Source: Rahnella inusitata
GTDB taxonomy: Bacteria > Pseudomonadota > Gammaproteobacteria > Enterobacterales > Enterobacteriaceae
Direction of reading: 5' to 3'
NCBI RefSeq assembly: GCF_003263515.1
Contig: NZ_JYDE01000017.1
Coordinates: forward strand, 341,321-405,320
DNA length: 64,000 nucleotides
Positions 30,361 through 40,674 of this stretch are shown here, one piece after another (positions within the stretch are counted from its first letter, which is position 1; the number at the start of each line of letters is the position of its first letter). The notes below the pieces were generated by a model. It had not been told where the DNA came from and ran no database searches. It saw only the letters and a program-made list of their open reading frames with translations. The translations under genes and the position numbers were made by a program.

Positions 30361-31095
30361 ATGAGCTTCGAAGGCAAAATTGCACTGGTTACCGGTGCCA
30401 GCCGTGGTATTGGCCGCGCTATCGCAGAAAAACTGGTTGCTGGCGGCGCGAAAGTGATCGGCACCGCGACCAGCGAGAAAGGCGCGGAAGCGATCGGCGA
30501 ATATTTAGGCGAAAATGGCAAAGGGATCATGCTCAATGTGGTTGATTCTGCATCTATTGAGCAAGTATTGGCGACGATTCGAGCTGAATTTGGCGAAATT
30601 GACATTTTAGTTAATAATGCCGGCATCACCCGTGATAACCTTCTCATGCGTATGAAGGATGATGAGTGGCAGGATATCCTGGATACGAATCTGACTTCGG
30701 TGTTTCGGCTGTCAAAAGCTGTCATGCGGGCTATGATGAAGAAACGGTGTGGACGGATTATTACAATTGGTTCCGTTGTTGGCACCATGGGTAACGCAGG
30801 GCAGGCGAACTACGCGGCGGCTAAAGCTGGCTTGATTGGTTTTAGTAAGTCTTTGGCGCGTGAAGTTGCTTCACGTGGCATTACTGTCAACGTCGTGGCT
30901 CCCGGCTTTATTGAGACGGATATGACAAGGGCGTTGACAGATGATCAACGCGCAGGCATTTTGTCATCAGTTCCAGCCAACCGGTTGGGCGATGCCAAAG
31001 AAATTGCCAGCGCCGTTGCTTTTTTAGCCTCTGACGAGGCCAGCTACATCACGGGCGAAACATTACATGTCAATGGCGGCATGTACATGATTTAA
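30361..31095 (+). CDS. fabG: 3-oxoacyl-ACP reductase FabG
   Basis: A 244-residue short-chain dehydrogenase that reduces beta-ketoacyl-ACP with NADPH. The cofactor motif is TGASRGIG (residues 11-18) and the catalytic Ser138, Tyr151 and Lys155 are in place, with NNAG at 85-88. Length equals E. coli FabG. AGAGGATA precedes the ATG. A hairpin without a T tract follows the gene, so some read-through into acpP is likely. Confidence 0.97.
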   Translation: MSFEGKIALVTGASRGIGRAIAEKLVAGGAKVIGTATSEKGAEAIGEYLGENGKGIMLNVVDSASIEQVLATIRAEFGEIDILVNNAGITRDNLLMRMKDDEWQDILDTNLTSVFRLSKAVMRAMMKKRCGRIITIGSVVGTMGNAGQANYAAAKAGLIGFSKSLAREVASRGITVNVVAPGFIETDMTRALTDDQRAGILSSVPANRLGDAKEIASAVAFLASDEASYITGETLHVNGGMYMI

Positions 31096-31175
31096 AAATT
31101 ACGAAACTATTTGCGTTTTTTGCGGTAAAAACCGCAAAATAGAGCAAATTCGTGGTTTGAATAGCCTGGATTTAG

Positions 31176-31203
31176 TTGCATCTTTTTCAACATTTTATAC
31201 ACT
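31176..31203 (+). promoter_or_regulatory. Probable acpP promoter
   Basis: TTGCAT (31176-31181), a 16-bp spacer and TACACT (31198-31203) lie about 45 bp ahead of acpP. ACP is needed in much greater amounts than its neighbours, which fits a private promoter. Confidence 0.5.
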
Positions 31204-31248
31204 ACGAAAACCATCGCGAAAGCGAGTTTTGATAGGAAATTTAAGAGT

Positions 31249-31485
31249 ATGAGCACTATCGAAGAACGCGTTAAGAAAATCATCGTTGAACAGCTGGGTG
31301 TTAAACAGGAAGAAGTAGTGAATGCTGCATCTTTCGTAGACGACCTTGGCGCTGATTCTCTCGACACCGTTGAGCTGGTTATGGCTCTGGAAGAAGAGTT
31401 TGATACCGAGATCCCTGACGAAGAAGCTGAAAAAATCACTACTGTTCAGGCAGCAATTGATTTTATCAACGCTAGCCAACAGTAA
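31249..31485 (+). CDS. acpP: Acyl carrier protein AcpP
   Basis: A 78-residue acidic acyl carrier protein, essentially identical to E. coli ACP. The phosphopantetheine attachment site is Ser37 (counting Met) in the DSLD motif. It carries growing acyl chains for fatty acid, lipid A and phospholipid enzymes. It has its own probable promoter and is followed by a strong terminator, so a discrete abundant transcript is expected. Confidence 0.98.
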   Translation: MSTIEERVKKIIVEQLGVKQEEVVNAASFVDDLGADSLDTVELVMALEEEFDTEIPDEEAEKITTVQAAIDFINASQQ

Positions 31486-31510
31486 GCGTACATGCTTTAA
31501 GTTTAGATAG

Positions 31511-31543
31511 TTAGGCGGTCATTTGACCGCCTAAGTTTTTTTT
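31511..31543 (+). terminator. Terminator of acpP
   Basis: An 11-bp stem TTAGGCGGTCA/TGACCGCCTAA (31511-31521 and 31524-31534) on a minimal loop, followed by eight T (31536-31543). Confidence 0.93.
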
Positions 31544-31586
31544 AGCCCACGGTATTACTACTTTTTTCCCTCCCTGGAGGACACCC

Positions 31587-32828
31587 GTGTCTAAGCGTCG
31601 AGTTGTAGTGACTGGACTGGGCATGCTTTCTCCTGTCGGCAATACTGTAGAGTCCACTTGGAACGCTCTCCTTGCCGGTCAGAGTGGCATTAGCCTGATC
31701 GACCATTTTGATACTAGCGCCTATGCAACACGGTTTGCTGGCTTAGTAAAAGATTTTAACTGTGAAGAATTCATCTCGCGCAAAGATGCCCGCAAGATGG
31801 ATGCCTTTATTCAGTATGGTATTACTGCCGGTATTCAAGCCATGCGAGACTCAGGGCTTGAAGTGAACGCTGAGAACGCGACACGCATTGGTGCGGCGAT
31901 CGGTTCCGGCATCGGCGGGCTTGGTCTGATAGAAGAAAACCACACCTCATTGGTTAACGGCGGACCGCGCAGAATTAGTCCTTTCTTCGTTCCATCAACT
32001 ATCGTAAACATGATTGCCGGTCATTTGAGCATTATGTTTGGATTACGTGGACCGAGTATTTCTATTGCAACAGCCTGTACTTCTGGCGTACACAACATTG
32101 GCCATGCGGCACGTATCATTGCGTATAATGACGCAGACGTGATGCTGGCAGGCGGCGCAGAAAAAGCCAGTACCCCGCTGGGTGTCGGTGGTTTTGGCGC
32201 GGCCCGCGCGTTATCAACGCGTAATGACAATCCACAGGCGGCGAGCCGTCCATGGGATAAAGAGAGAGACGGATTCGTTCTTGGTGACGGCGCCGGTATC
32301 ATGGTGCTGGAAGAGTACGAACACGCCCGCAAACGTGGTGCAAAGATTTATGCTGAGCTCGTCGGTTTTGGGATGAGCAGCGATGCGTACCACATGACTT
32401 CGCCGCCTGAAGACGGGGCTGGTGCCGCTCTGGCGATGAAAAACGCATTAAACGATGCTGGCATCTCTGCTTCTGCCATTGGTTATATCAACGCACACGG
32501 TACATCTACCGCAGCGGGCGATAAAGCCGAAGCACAGGCTGTGAAGTCAGTCTTTGGTGCGGATGCGCACAAAGTTCTGGTGAGTTCCACTAAGTCGATG
32601 ACTGGCCACCTGTTAGGTGCAGCGGGCGCAGTGGAATCTATCTTCACCGTTCTCTCTTTGCGTGATCAGGCAGTTCCACCAACCATCAATCTGGACAATC
32701 CAGATGAAGGTTGCGATCTCGATTTCGTGGCTCACGAAGCGCGGCAGGTCAAAGGGATGGAGTACACACTGTGTAACTCGTTCGGATTCGGTGGCACCAA
32801 CGGTTCTCTGGTGTTCCGTAAAGTCTGA
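31587..32828 (+). CDS. fabF: 3-oxoacyl-ACP synthase II FabF
   Basis: A 413-residue elongating condensing enzyme (E. coli KAS II 413). The active-site Cys164 lies in ATACTSG; the two catalytic His are in NAHGTST and TGHLLGAAG, and the gatekeeper GFGGTNGS loop is near the C-terminus. KAS II elongates palmitoleoyl chains and sets temperature-dependent unsaturation. The start is GTG preceded by TGGAGGA. It is followed by its own terminator. Confidence 0.97.
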   Translation: MSKRRVVVTGLGMLSPVGNTVESTWNALLAGQSGISLIDHFDTSAYATRFAGLVKDFNCEEFISRKDARKMDAFIQYGITAGIQAMRDSGLEVNAENATRIGAAIGSGIGGLGLIEENHTSLVNGGPRRISPFFVPSTIVNMIAGHLSIMFGLRGPSISIATACTSGVHNIGHAARIIAYNDADVMLAGGAEKASTPLGVGGFGAARALSTRNDNPQAASRPWDKERDGFVLGDGAGIMVLEEYEHARKRGAKIYAELVGFGMSSDAYHMTSPPEDGAGAALAMKNALNDAGISASAIGYINAHGTSTAAGDKAEAQAVKSVFGADAHKVLVSSTKSMTGHLLGAAGAVESIFTVLSLRDQAVPPTINLDNPDEGCDLDFVAHEARQVKGMEYTLCNSFGFGGTNGSLVFRKV

Positions 32829-32850
32829 GTCAGTCAGTGATGCTGAAATG

Positions 32851-32875
32851 AAAGGCCCGTTAATCGGGCCTTTTT
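32851..32875 (+). terminator. Terminator of fabF
   Basis: AAAGGCCCG pairs with CGGGCCTTT around a TTAAT loop (32851-32873), followed by T. Confidence 0.9.
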
Positions 32876-33039
32876 GCTGTCTGCATAAAAGCGCTGAAGT
32901 CTCAAACGACAGCTCAACAGAATGCGTGTTCAGGCCCGTTGAGCGTTTTCGTGCGATAAAGTAGGAATGCTCCACTTGTTGCGTTATGTCTGCTCACGCA
33001 GGCTCTGCTGTCAGAATAGTGCGCCCGGAGGGTATAACC

Positions 33040-33837
33040 ATGTGGATTAACGGTGTGGCAACGAAGACATTGCTGGCAGGCGACCGCGCTGTGCAATTCG
33101 GCGACGGATGTTTTACCACCGCGCGGGTGATTGACGGCAATATTCAGTTTTTGCCGCAGCACATCTCCCGGCTGCAACGTGCTGCCAGCGTCCTCATGAT
33201 TGACAATGCAGACTGGCAGGCGCTGGAAGCTGAAATGATTCTGGCAGCTGCCGAACGCGAAGAAGGCGTGGTCAAAGTGATTCTCACCCGCGGGCAGGGT
33301 GGACGTGGTTACAGCGCCGCAGGTTGCACTCTGCCAACGCGCATCGTCACTGTGTCAGATTATCCCGCGCATTATCATCAGTGGCGTAAGCAGGGCGTGA
33401 CGCTGGGCTCAAGCCCGGTAGCACTGAGCAAAAATCCGCTGCTGGCGGGTATCAAGCATCTTAACCGGCTTGAACAGGTCATGATCCGCATGCATCTTGA
33501 CCAGACGGACGCCAATGAAGCGCTGGTGGTTGACACGTCCGGTTGCCTGGTGGAATGCTGTGCGGCCAATTTATTCTGGCGCAAGGGAACCCGCGTTTAT
33601 ACCCCGGATTTATCGCAGTCCGGCGTTGACGGCATTATGCGTCAGCACCTAATCCGCGAACTGGATGCCAGCACTGAATGGACGGTAGATATCGTCAGCG
33701 AAGCACCCGGGACGCTGGCCGATGCCGATGAGGTCCTGATTTGTAATGCATTAATGCCATTATTACCGGTGACGCAAGTAGATAAGCGCCATTACTCCTC
33801 GCGTCATTTGTACGATTTTCTGCGCCATAGCTGTTAA
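33040..33837 (+). CDS. pabC: Aminodeoxychorismate lyase PabC
   Basis: A 265-residue fold-type IV PLP enzyme (E. coli 269) that releases p-aminobenzoate from 4-amino-4-deoxychorismate for folate synthesis. Signature segments are RAVQFGDGCFTTARV, the PLP Lys in AGIKHLNRLEQV, DECC-like VECCAANLFWRKG and GVDGIMRQ. I start at ATG 33040, which has GGAGGG upstream; the frame is open to 32986. mltG follows after 14 bp, as in E. coli. Confidence 0.95.
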   Translation: MWINGVATKTLLAGDRAVQFGDGCFTTARVIDGNIQFLPQHISRLQRAASVLMIDNADWQALEAEMILAAAEREEGVVKVILTRGQGGRGYSAAGCTLPTRIVTVSDYPAHYHQWRKQGVTLGSSPVALSKNPLLAGIKHLNRLEQVMIRMHLDQTDANEALVVDTSGCLVECCAANLFWRKGTRVYTPDLSQSGVDGIMRQHLIRELDASTEWTVDIVSEAPGTLADADEVLICNALMPLLPVTQVDKRHYSSRHLYDFLRHSC

Positions 33838-33851
33838 TAAGTGAACAAAAA

Positions 33852-34877
33852 ATGACAAACAAAAAGACCAAAATCTTCGCCCTGATAGTCCTGATCCTGC
33901 TCGGGGCAGTGGCGTTTGCCTATCACAAAGTGAAACAGTTTGCTGACCGGCCGATTAACGTCAGCAGTGAAACCATCTTTACCCTGCCAGCAGGCACAGG
34001 CCGTGTGGTGCTGGAAACGTTACTGATCGATAAAAAGCTCATGAAACCTAACCCGTGGTTTCCGTGGCTCTTGCGTCTTGAACCAGAATTAAGTGAGTTC
34101 AAAGCGGGCACCTATCGCTTTGAGAAAGGTATGACGATTCGCCAGATGCTCGTGCTGCTGAAAAGTGGCAAAGAGGCGCAGTTCAGCATCCGCTTCGTGG
34201 AAGGATTCAAACTGAGTGACTGGATGAAAGTACTCGATAGCTCGGAATTCATCAAACACGAGCTAAAAGGTAAGAGCGGCGAAGAGATCGCAGCAGCGCT
34301 GGGCATGACCGATACCAAAAATGCGGAAGGCTGGCTGTATCCTGATACTTATCATTACACCGCCGGCATGACGGATTTATCGCTGCTAAAACGTGCTCAC
34401 GTGCGGATGGAAAAAACCGTTGCCGATATCTGGAAAGGGCGAGCAGATTCTCTGCCGTACAAGACCCCGGCCGATATGATGACCATGGCGTCGATCATTG
34501 AAAAAGAAACCGCGGTTAAAGGCGAACGTGCGGAAGTGGCTTCCGTTTTCATTAACCGGTTGAGAATTGGTATGCGTCTGCAAACCGATCCAACGGTCAT
34601 TTATGGGATGGGTGATAGCTACACCGGCAATATCCGCAAGAAAGATCTTGAGACGCCAACGCCGTACAATACCTACGTGATATCCGGTCTGCCACCGTCG
34701 CCAATCGCGATGCCAAGTGAAGCTTCGCTTGAGGCTGCGGCGCATCCCGCAAAAACGGCTTATCTTTATTTTGTCGCTGACGGCAAAGGCGGGCATACTT
34801 TCAGCACTAACCTTGAGAATCATAACAAGGCGGTTCGCGTGTATTTAGAGGCTCTGAAGAATAAGAATGAAAAGTAA
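33852..34877 (+). CDS. mltG: Endolytic murein transglycosylase MltG
   Basis: A 341-residue inner-membrane protein (E. coli YceG 340) that cuts nascent glycan strands and may set their length. A single transmembrane helix (about residues 7-24) is followed by a periplasmic LysM-like subdomain and the YceG catalytic domain. The catalytic Glu lies in ASIIEKETA (near residue 218), with [10 protein letters not shown] and [14 protein letters not shown] further on. Its last 11 bases overlap tmk. Confidence 0.95.
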   Translation: MTNKKTKIFALIVLILLGAVAFAYHKVKQFADRPINVSSETIFTLPAGTGRVVLETLLIDKKLMKPNPWFPWLLRLEPELSEFKAGTYRFEKGMTIRQMLVLLKSGKEAQFSIRFVEGFKLSDWMKVLDSSEFIKHELKGKSGEEIAAALGMTDTKNAEGWLYPDTYHYTAGMTDLSLLKRAHVRMEKTVADIWKGRADSLPYKTPADMMTMASIIEKETAVKGERAEVASVFINRLRIGMRLQTDPTVIYGMGDSYTGNIRKKDLETPTPYNTYVISGLPPSPIAMPSEASLEAAAHPAKTAYLYFVADGKGGHTFSTNLENHNKAVRVYLEALKNKNEK

Positions 34878-35523
34878 CTTCATTGTAATTGAAGGCCTTG
34901 AAGGGGCGGGCAAAACGACCGCTCATGAAGTGGTTGTGAATGCATTGCGCCAGCATGGCGTCGAAGAAATCATTTTCACCCGTGAGCCAGGCGGTACGCC
35001 GCTGGCAGAAAAGCTGCGGGATTTATTTAAGCGCGGCGTGGAAGGTGAAAAACCGACCGTCAAAGCGGAAGTGCTGATGCTGTACGCCGCGCGCGTTCAA
35101 CTGGTGGAAACCGTGATCCTGCCTGCGCTGGCGCGCGGTGCCTGGGTGGTTGGCGATCGTCACGATCTCTCTTCGCAAGCCTATCAGGGCGGTGGTCGCG
35201 GTATTGACGCCAAACTTATGAGTTCGCTGCGCGACACCGTGCTTGGCGACTTCCGCCCGGATCTGACGTTGTATCTCGACCTGCCGCCGGCAATTGGTCT
35301 GCAACGCGCCCGTGCGCGCGGTGAGCTGGATCGTATCGAGCAGGAAGCTCTGCCGTTCTTCGAACGTACGCGTGCCCGCTATCTGGAACTGGCCGCCGAA
35401 GACAGCCGCATCAAAACCATCGATGCGTCGCAAACCATTGAGCAGGTGACCGCGTCCATCGAACAGACATTGAAAAACTGGTTCGATCAGCAGCAGGTCG
35501 CTGCACAAGGCCACGCGTTATGA
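34867..35523 (+). CDS. tmk: Thymidylate kinase Tmk
   Basis: A 218-residue dTMP kinase (E. coli 213) making dTDP. The P-loop is GLEGAGKTT (residues 9-17), the [16 protein letters not shown] segment binds the nucleotide, and the lid [12 protein letters not shown] has the E. coli-type (class II) arginine placement. It overlaps mltG by 11 bp and holB by 4 bp (ATGA), so translation is coupled across the three genes. Confidence 0.96.
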   Translation: MKSNFIVIEGLEGAGKTTAHEVVVNALRQHGVEEIIFTREPGGTPLAEKLRDLFKRGVEGEKPTVKAEVLMLYAARVQLVETVILPALARGAWVVGDRHDLSSQAYQGGGRGIDAKLMSSLRDTVLGDFRPDLTLYLDLPPAIGLQRARARGELDRIEQEALPFFERTRARYLELAAEDSRIKTIDASQTIEQVTASIEQTLKNWFDQQQVAAQGHAL

Positions 35524-36539
35524 GCTGGTATCCGTGGCTGAGTGCCCCCTATCGCCAACTGATCGGACAATATCAGGCCGGTCGCGGACATCACGCTGTG
35601 CTGATGCACGTTGCTGCGGGCATGGGTGATGAAGCGCTGGTTTACGGTCTGAGCCGCTGGTTACTGTGTCAGCATAAAGACGGCGAAAAGAGCTGCGGCA
35701 AATGCCACAGCTGCCAGTTGATGATTGCCGGAAACCACCCTGACTGGCACGTGTTGCAGCCGGAAAAAGGTAAAAACTCACTGGGCATCGACCCTGTGCG
35801 TCAGCTGATTGAAACGTTGTACAACTATTCGCAGCAGGGTGGGGCGAAAGTGGTGTGGATCCCGCAGACCGAATTGCTGACGGAAGCCGCCGCCAATGCC
35901 TTGCTCAAAACGCTGGAAGAACCGCCCGCCGGGACCTATTTCCTGCTGGGCTGTCGGGAACCTTCGTCTTTACTGGCGACCATCCGCAGCCGCTGTTTCT
36001 ACTGGCATCTGCCGGTGCCTGAAGAAGCATTATCGGTGCAGTGGATCAACCGCCAGATGAACACCGATCCGGTTTCAGTTAAAACCGCATTACGCCTGAC
36101 CAACGGTGCACCGCTTTCTGCGCTAGAGCTGTTGCAGCCGGAACGCTGGAAACAGCGCGTGGCGCTTTGCCAGCAGCTTTACATCCAGTGTCAGCAGCAG
36201 GATATGTTGTCGCTGCTGACGCAGCTAAACCATGACGATGCCGCTGACCGCATCTACTGGCTGGCCTCGCTGCTGCTTGATGCCATCAAATGGCAGCAAC
36301 ACGCGGCGCAGTTTATTCTCAATCATGATCAGCAGCCGCTTATCGCGTTGCTGGCCAGTGCGCAGTCCAACGCCTCGCTGCAACAGTCGGTATCGGCCTG
36401 GATGCAGTGTCGTCAGCAGTTGCTGTCTATCGTGGGTGTGAACCGCGAACTGCTGCTCACCGAACAGCTGCTGGAATGGGAACAAATGCTGCAGGGCGCC
36501 GTGTCTCCTTCCCACTTCAGCTCAGGCATGATGCGCTGA
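35520..36539 (+). CDS. holB: DNA polymerase III delta' subunit HolB
   Basis: A 339-residue clamp-loader subunit (E. coli 334). The zinc site is visible as [10 protein letters not shown] (about residues 59-68), and the AAA+ core contains [16 protein letters not shown] and SRCFYWHLP. As in other delta' proteins the P-loop is degenerate. It helps load the beta clamp at replication forks. It starts within the ATGA overlap with tmk. Confidence 0.94.
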   Translation: MSWYPWLSAPYRQLIGQYQAGRGHHAVLMHVAAGMGDEALVYGLSRWLLCQHKDGEKSCGKCHSCQLMIAGNHPDWHVLQPEKGKNSLGIDPVRQLIETLYNYSQQGGAKVVWIPQTELLTEAAANALLKTLEEPPAGTYFLLGCREPSSLLATIRSRCFYWHLPVPEEALSVQWINRQMNTDPVSVKTALRLTNGAPLSALELLQPERWKQRVALCQQLYIQCQQQDMLSLLTQLNHDDAADRIYWLASLLLDAIKWQQHAAQFILNHDQQPLIALLASAQSNASLQQSVSAWMQCRQQLLSIVGVNRELLLTEQLLEWEQMLQGAVSPSHFSSGMMR

Positions 36540-36570
36540 ACCCCACTTTAATCGTAATGAGTTAACTACT

Positions 36571-37365
36571 ATGTTTTTAGTCGATTCCCACTGTCACCTC
36601 GACAGCCTGGATTACAACGAACTTCATTCAGGCGTGGATAACGTGCTGGAAAAGGCGCGCGAGCGTGACGTGAAATTTATGCTGGCGGTGGCAACCACAT
36701 TGCCGGGCTATGAGGCGATGACGCAACTGATTGGCGATCGCCCGGACGTGGCGTTTTCCTGCGGCGTTCATCCGCTGAACATTGACGATGGTTATGAATT
36801 TGCCGAACTGCGCCGTCTGGCAGCCAGTCCGAAGGTTGTGGCGATGGGGGAAACCGGTCTGGATTACTTCTATCAGAAAGAAGCGCACCAGCTGAAGTTG
36901 CAACAGGATTCGTTCCGCGAGCACATCCGCATTGGCCGCGCGCTCAATAAACCGGTGATCGTGCATACCCGCGATGCGCGCCAGGATACGCTGGATATCC
37001 TCAAAGAGGAAAATGCAGGGGAGTGCGGTGGCGTTCTGCATTGTTTTACCGAAGATCTGCCCACCGCTGAGTTCCTGTTGGATCTCGGTTTCTACATTTC
37101 TTTCTCCGGCATTGTGACTTTCCGAAACGCTGAAGCCTTACGCGAAGTGGCGCGCTATGTACCGCTTGACCGCCTGTTGGTGGAAACTGATTCGCCGTAT
37201 CTGGCACCGGTCCCTCACCGTGGGAAAGAGAATCAGCCTGCTTACGTGCGCGACGTGGCCGATTATATGGCGGTACTCAAAGGCGTCAGCGTTGAACAGC
37301 TCGCAGAAGCCACTACCGCAAACTTTTCACAATTATTTCACGTCGACACATCCTCCTTGATCTAG
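36571..37365 (+). CDS. ycfH: TatD family metal-dependent hydrolase YcfH
   Basis: A 264-residue TIM-barrel metallohydrolase (E. coli YcfH 265). The metal ligands are recognisable in DSHCHLD (N-terminus), GETGLDYF, VHTRDA, LHCFTED and VETDSPYLAP. TatD relatives act as 3' exonucleases or DNases; a D-amino-acyl-tRNA deacylase activity has been proposed for related proteins. It is the last gene of the pabC-mltG-tmk-holB series and has no terminator I can see. Confidence 0.93.
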   Translation: MFLVDSHCHLDSLDYNELHSGVDNVLEKARERDVKFMLAVATTLPGYEAMTQLIGDRPDVAFSCGVHPLNIDDGYEFAELRRLAASPKVVAMGETGLDYFYQKEAHQLKLQQDSFREHIRIGRALNKPVIVHTRDARQDTLDILKEENAGECGGVLHCFTEDLPTAEFLLDLGFYISFSGIVTFRNAEALREVARYVPLDRLLVETDSPYLAPVPHRGKENQPAYVRDVADYMAVLKGVSVEQLAEATTANFSQLFHVDTSSLI

Positions 37366-37557
37366 GCTGTAGCTTAGTCATATTCGCTGGATTTATTTTT
37401 CACCTCGTAATTAATCATCTGAATGAGGTATCTTGGCACCGTTTTTCGGTTGTCAGGAGAGCCTCATTCGGATTTAACGCTGCAAAGTGACGGTTTTTAA
37501 TCCAGTTTTTCAGCATTTTTCAGAAAAACGTGACTGCCATCAAACATTAACAATGGG

Positions 37558-37584
37558 AATTATTTTACCCTGCGTAAAAATTAA
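37558..37584. promoter_or_regulatory. Probable Mlc operator of ptsG
   Basis: An imperfect dyad with arms TTATTTTAC (37560-37568) and GTAAAAATTAA (37574-37584) resembles Mlc sites in layout (TTATTTTAC...GTAA). From memory, E. coli ptsG has a very similar TTATTTTACTCTGTGTAA segment. The Mlc gene is not in the window. Confidence 0.6.
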
Positions 37585-37682
37585 AAGGGGTGCTCAGACA
37601 CCCGACTGTAAAAGGCTCCACGAGCGTTTTACAAAGCGGTCAGTTATCAGACGAACCGCATGAAGTATCAAAAAGCATCATT

Positions 37683-37702
37683 ACTCAGGAGCACACTCAA
37701 TT
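37683..37702 (+). promoter_or_regulatory. SgrS small-RNA target and ribosome site of ptsG
   Basis: ACTCAGGAGCACACTCAATT directly before the ATG is almost identical to the E. coli ptsG segment that pairs with SgrS RNA during glucose-phosphate stress. It also contains the GGAG ribosome site. The sgrS gene itself is not in the window. Confidence 0.7.
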
Positions 37703-39136
37703 ATGTTTAAGAACGCGTTTGCAAACCTTCAGAAGGTCGGTAAATCGCTAATGTTGCCCGTTTCCGTATTGCCAATCGCAGGTATCCTGCTTGGCGTCGG
37801 TTCCGCAAACTTTAGCTGGCTGCCACTGATCGTTTCTCATGTTATGGCCGAAGCCGGTGGTTCAGTCTTCGCTAACATGCCTTTGATCTTCGCTATCGGC
37901 GTTGCATTAGGCTTTACCAACAACGACGGTGTTTCTGCACTGGCGGCAGTTGTGGCTTACGGCATCATGGTTAAAACCATGGCAGTTGTAGCACCTCTGG
38001 TTCTGCATTTGCCGGCTGAAGAAATCGCAGCCAGCCATCTGGCGGATACCGGCGTACTCGGCGGTATTATCTCGGGTGCGATTGCGGCATACATGTTCAA
38101 CCGTTTCTACCGTATCAAGTTGCCAGAATATCTGGGCTTCTTCGCCGGTAAACGCTTTGTGCCAATCATCTCCGGTATGGCCGCTATCATCCTGGGTGTG
38201 GTTCTGTCCTTCATCTGGCCTCCAATCGGCAGCGCAATCCAAACCTTCTCCCAATGGGCTGCTTACCAGAACCCGGTTGTGGCATTCGGTATCTACGGTG
38301 TGGTTGAACGTGCGCTGGTACCGTTTGGCCTGCATCATATCTGGAACGTTCCATTCCAGATGCAAATCGGTGAATACGTGAACTCCGCAGGTCAGGTCTT
38401 CCACGGCGACATCCCACGTTATATGGCCGGTGACCCGACTGCGGGTAAACTGTCAGGTGGCTTCCTGTTCAAAATGTACGGTCTGCCAGCTGCTGCAGTC
38501 GCTATCTGGCATTCAGCGAAACCTGAGAACCGTGCGAAAGTCGGCGGCATCATGATCTCCGCTGCGCTGACCGCGTTCCTGACCGGTATCACCGAGCCAA
38601 TCGAATTCTCCTTCATGTTCGTTGCGCCGATCCTGTACGTGATCCACGCAATTCTGGCAGGTCTGGCGTTCCCAATTTGTATCCTGTTGGGTATGCGTGA
38701 TGGCACCAGCTTCTCACACGGTCTGATCGACTTCATCGTGCTGAGTGGCAACAGCAGCCGTATCTGGCTGTTCCCTCTGGTGGGTGCGGTATATGCAGTG
38801 GTTTACTACAGCATCTTCCGTTTCCTGATTGCCAAACTGGATCTGAAAACGCCGGGTCGTGAAGACTCTGCCAGCGAAACGACAACTCAGGGCGGTTCAG
38901 AAATGTCTGCGTCTCTGGTTCAGGCTTTCGGCGGTAAAGACAACATCACTAACCTGGATGCCTGTATCACCCGTCTGCGTGTCAGCGTGGCTGATATCTC
39001 TAAAGTTGATCAGGCTGGCCTGAAAAAACTGGGTGCAGCCGGTGTGGTTGTGGCAGGTTCTGGTGTTCAGGCAATTTTCGGCACCAAGTCGGATAACCTG
39101 AAAACAGATATGGACGAGTACATGCGCAGCCATTAA
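37703..39136 (+). CDS. ptsG: PTS glucose transporter subunit IIBC
   Basis: A 477-residue glucose permease, the same length as E. coli EIICB-Glc. The IIC domain (residues 1 to about 385) has about ten transmembrane segments and the [15 protein letters not shown] sugar-site motif. After a linker, the IIB domain carries the phosphorylated Cys421 in [11 protein letters not shown]. It imports and phosphorylates glucose using EIIA-Crr. Upstream DNA indicates Mlc repression and SgrS control. Confidence 0.98.
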   Translation: MFKNAFANLQKVGKSLMLPVSVLPIAGILLGVGSANFSWLPLIVSHVMAEAGGSVFANMPLIFAIGVALGFTNNDGVSALAAVVAYGIMVKTMAVVAPLVLHLPAEEIAASHLADTGVLGGIISGAIAAYMFNRFYRIKLPEYLGFFAGKRFVPIISGMAAIILGVVLSFIWPPIGSAIQTFSQWAAYQNPVVAFGIYGVVERALVPFGLHHIWNVPFQMQIGEYVNSAGQVFHGDIPRYMAGDPTAGKLSGGFLFKMYGLPAAAVAIWHSAKPENRAKVGGIMISAALTAFLTGITEPIEFSFMFVAPILYVIHAILAGLAFPICILLGMRDGTSFSHGLIDFIVLSGNSSRIWLFPLVGAVYAVVYYSIFRFLIAKLDLKTPGREDSASETTTQGGSEMSASLVQAFGGKDNITNLDACITRLRVSVADISKVDQAGLKKLGAAGVVVAGSGVQAIFGTKSDNLKTDMDEYMRSH

Positions 39137-39159
39137 TGCTGAGCAGTATGAGTTCTGAG

Positions 39160-39185
39160 AGAGGAGGCTTCGGCCTCCTTTTTTC
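39160..39185 (+). terminator. Terminator of ptsG
   Basis: AGGAGGC and GCCTCCT (39162-39168 and 39173-39179) close a TTCG tetraloop, followed by six or more T. Confidence 0.93.
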
Positions 39186-39324
39186 ATGCCTGCGATTTGC
39201 CATTACGCACTTGCTGGCGCTTTCTGCGGCAATTAAGCAGCTAAAAGCGTAATCAGGTTGAAAGGAATGGAAATTCTAACCCATACTGCGTACATCGCTT
39301 TTTACTATGTTAAGGACAGTTAAG

Positions 39325-39678
39325 ATGGCCGAAGAGACAATTTTCAGCAAAATTATACGCCGTGAAATTCCGGCAGATGTGGTTTATCAGGACGAGCTCG
39401 TCACCGCATTTCGCGATATATCTCCTCAGGCACCCAGTCATATCCTGATTATTCCCAACGTTCTGATCCCCACCATGAATGATGTGGATGCCACGCACGA
39501 AGCTGCGCTCGGCCGCATGATGACGGTAGCGGCGAAAATCGCAGAACAGGAAGGGATCGCCGAAAGCGGCTACCGTCTGATTGTTAACTGCAACCGTGAC
39601 GGCGGGCAGGAGGTTTATCATATACACATGCACCTTGTCGGTGGCCATGCGCTTGGCCCATTGCTGTCGCGCCAGTAA
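39325..39678 (+). CDS. hinT: Purine nucleoside phosphoramidase HinT
   Basis: A 117-residue HIT-family hydrolase (E. coli HinT 119) that splits adenosine phosphoramidates and aminoacyl adenylates. The histidine triad HIHMH lies in [12 protein letters not shown] near the C-terminus. I start at ATG 39325 ([16 protein letters not shown] as in E. coli), with AAGGA upstream; an ATG at 39307 is in frame. It heads the hinT-ycfL-lpoB-thiK-nagZ-ycfP series. Confidence 0.95.
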   Translation: MAEETIFSKIIRREIPADVVYQDELVTAFRDISPQAPSHILIIPNVLIPTMNDVDATHEAALGRMMTVAAKIAEQEGIAESGYRLIVNCNRDGGQEVYHIHMHLVGGHALGPLLSRQ

Positions 39679-39687
39679 GGATAAAAT

Positions 39688-40056
39688 ATGCGATTTTTGA
39701 TGGCATTATTGCCAGTGCTTTTGTTGATGGGATGCAGCAGTCGTCCGGGCATTGCGCTCAATAATCAGCAAAGGATTGTGATGGAATCGCCTGTTCTTAC
39801 CGCGGGAATCATTCCCAGTTCCCCCGCCGTGGGTGAAACCGGTGGACAAAAACAAGCCACCAGCACGCTCAATAACAACCAGCCGCATGCTGTGACGCTG
39901 CATTATCGTTTCTTCTGGTATGACAAACAGGGGCTGGATTTACTGCCCGTCGCCGATGCGCGCACGGTCATCGTGCCTGCCAACAGCAGCGTGGAAATCA
40001 ACTCGCTGAACGGCAATCTTGATGCGTACAGTGTGCGCCTTTACCTTTATCTCTAA
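39688..40056 (+). CDS. ycfL: YcfL family lipoprotein (DUF1425)
   Basis: A 122-residue predicted lipoprotein with lipobox LLMGC (Cys16). The mature domain has an immunoglobulin-like beta pattern (LNNNQPHAVTLHYRFFWYDKQG split over two strands) typical of DUF1425. Position between hinT and lpoB matches E. coli ycfL. Function unknown; possibly related to envelope assembly given its neighbours. Confidence 0.9.
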   Translation: MRFLMALLPVLLLMGCSSRPGIALNNQQRIVMESPVLTAGIIPSSPAVGETGGQKQATSTLNNNQPHAVTLHYRFFWYDKQGLDLLPVADARTVIVPANSSVEINSLNGNLDAYSVRLYLYL

Positions 40057-40077
40057 TTTCCATAACGGAGCAGGTTG

Positions 40078-40674
40078 ATGAAAAAGTATTTCCTCATTGT
40101 GGCAATGGCCGCACTGATCCTCGGTGGTTGTTCGCTACCAAACCAGCAGCAGCCACAACAGCCGGAACAACCACAGCAGCCGCAAGAGCCGCTGCCTCCG
40201 GTGAATCCGCCAGTGCCGGAGCAACCACCGGTTCAGCCTGTTCCTCAGCCGCCGAAATTTGCCAATATTGACTGGACTGCGACCGTTTCGCCGTTGCTGA
40301 CAAAAATGCTCAAGGCTGAAGGCGTGCAGTCCGGCAGCGTTCTGCTGGTGGATAGCGTGAAAAACAGCACCAACGGTTCGCTGCAAACCGCCAAAGCGAC
40401 GGATGCTTTACGCAACGCGCTGGCCAACAACACCACTTTCCAGGTTGTCCCTGCCGAACAGGTGGCTTCTGCCAAACAGTCTTTGGGATTATCGCCTGAC
40501 GACAGCCTGGCGTCCGTCAGCAAAGCCATCGGTCTGGCGAACATCGTCAAAGCGCAATACGTCCTTTACAGCACGGTGAGCGGTGATGTGAAAGCGCCGA
40601 CGATGTCGATGCGTCTTATTACCGCACCGAGCGGCGAAATTGTCTGGTCAGGCCGCGGTGCCGTTCAGAATTAA
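40078..40674 (+). CDS. lpoB: Penicillin-binding protein activator LpoB
   Basis: A 198-residue outer-membrane lipoprotein (E. coli LpoB 213) that reaches through the peptidoglycan to stimulate PBP1B. The lipobox is LGGC (Cys18). A Pro/Gln-rich disordered linker of about 40 residues (23-62) precedes the globular TolB-N-like domain (WTATVSPLLTKML onward). I start at ATG 40078 with GGAG upstream; a TTG one codon earlier is also in frame. The 3' end overlaps thiK by 17 bp. Confidence 0.95.
   Translation: MKKYFLIVAMAALILGGCSLPNQQQPQQPEQPQQPQEPLPPVNPPVPEQPPVQPVPQPPKFANIDWTATVSPLLTKMLKAEGVQSGSVLLVDSVKNSTNGSLQTAKATDALRNALANNTTFQVVPAEQVASAKQSLGLSPDDSLASVSKAIGLANIVKAQYVLYSTVSGDVKAPTMSMRLITAPSGEIVWSGRGAVQN

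Larger units (their letters stand above)
37366..37702. other. ptsG upstream regulatory region
   Basis: 337 bp with no gene. It contains a probable Mlc operator (37558-37584), a GGGTG/CACCC leader hairpin (37588-37603) and an SgrS-pairing segment just before the ptsG start. AT-rich DNA at 37480-37560 should hold the promoter. Confidence 0.7.

Noticed and set aside
31119..31138. TTTGCGGT/ACCGCAAA hairpin after fabG as a terminator
   Set aside because: There is no T tract on the plus strand; it may be a processing or pausing hairpin, but termination is not supported.
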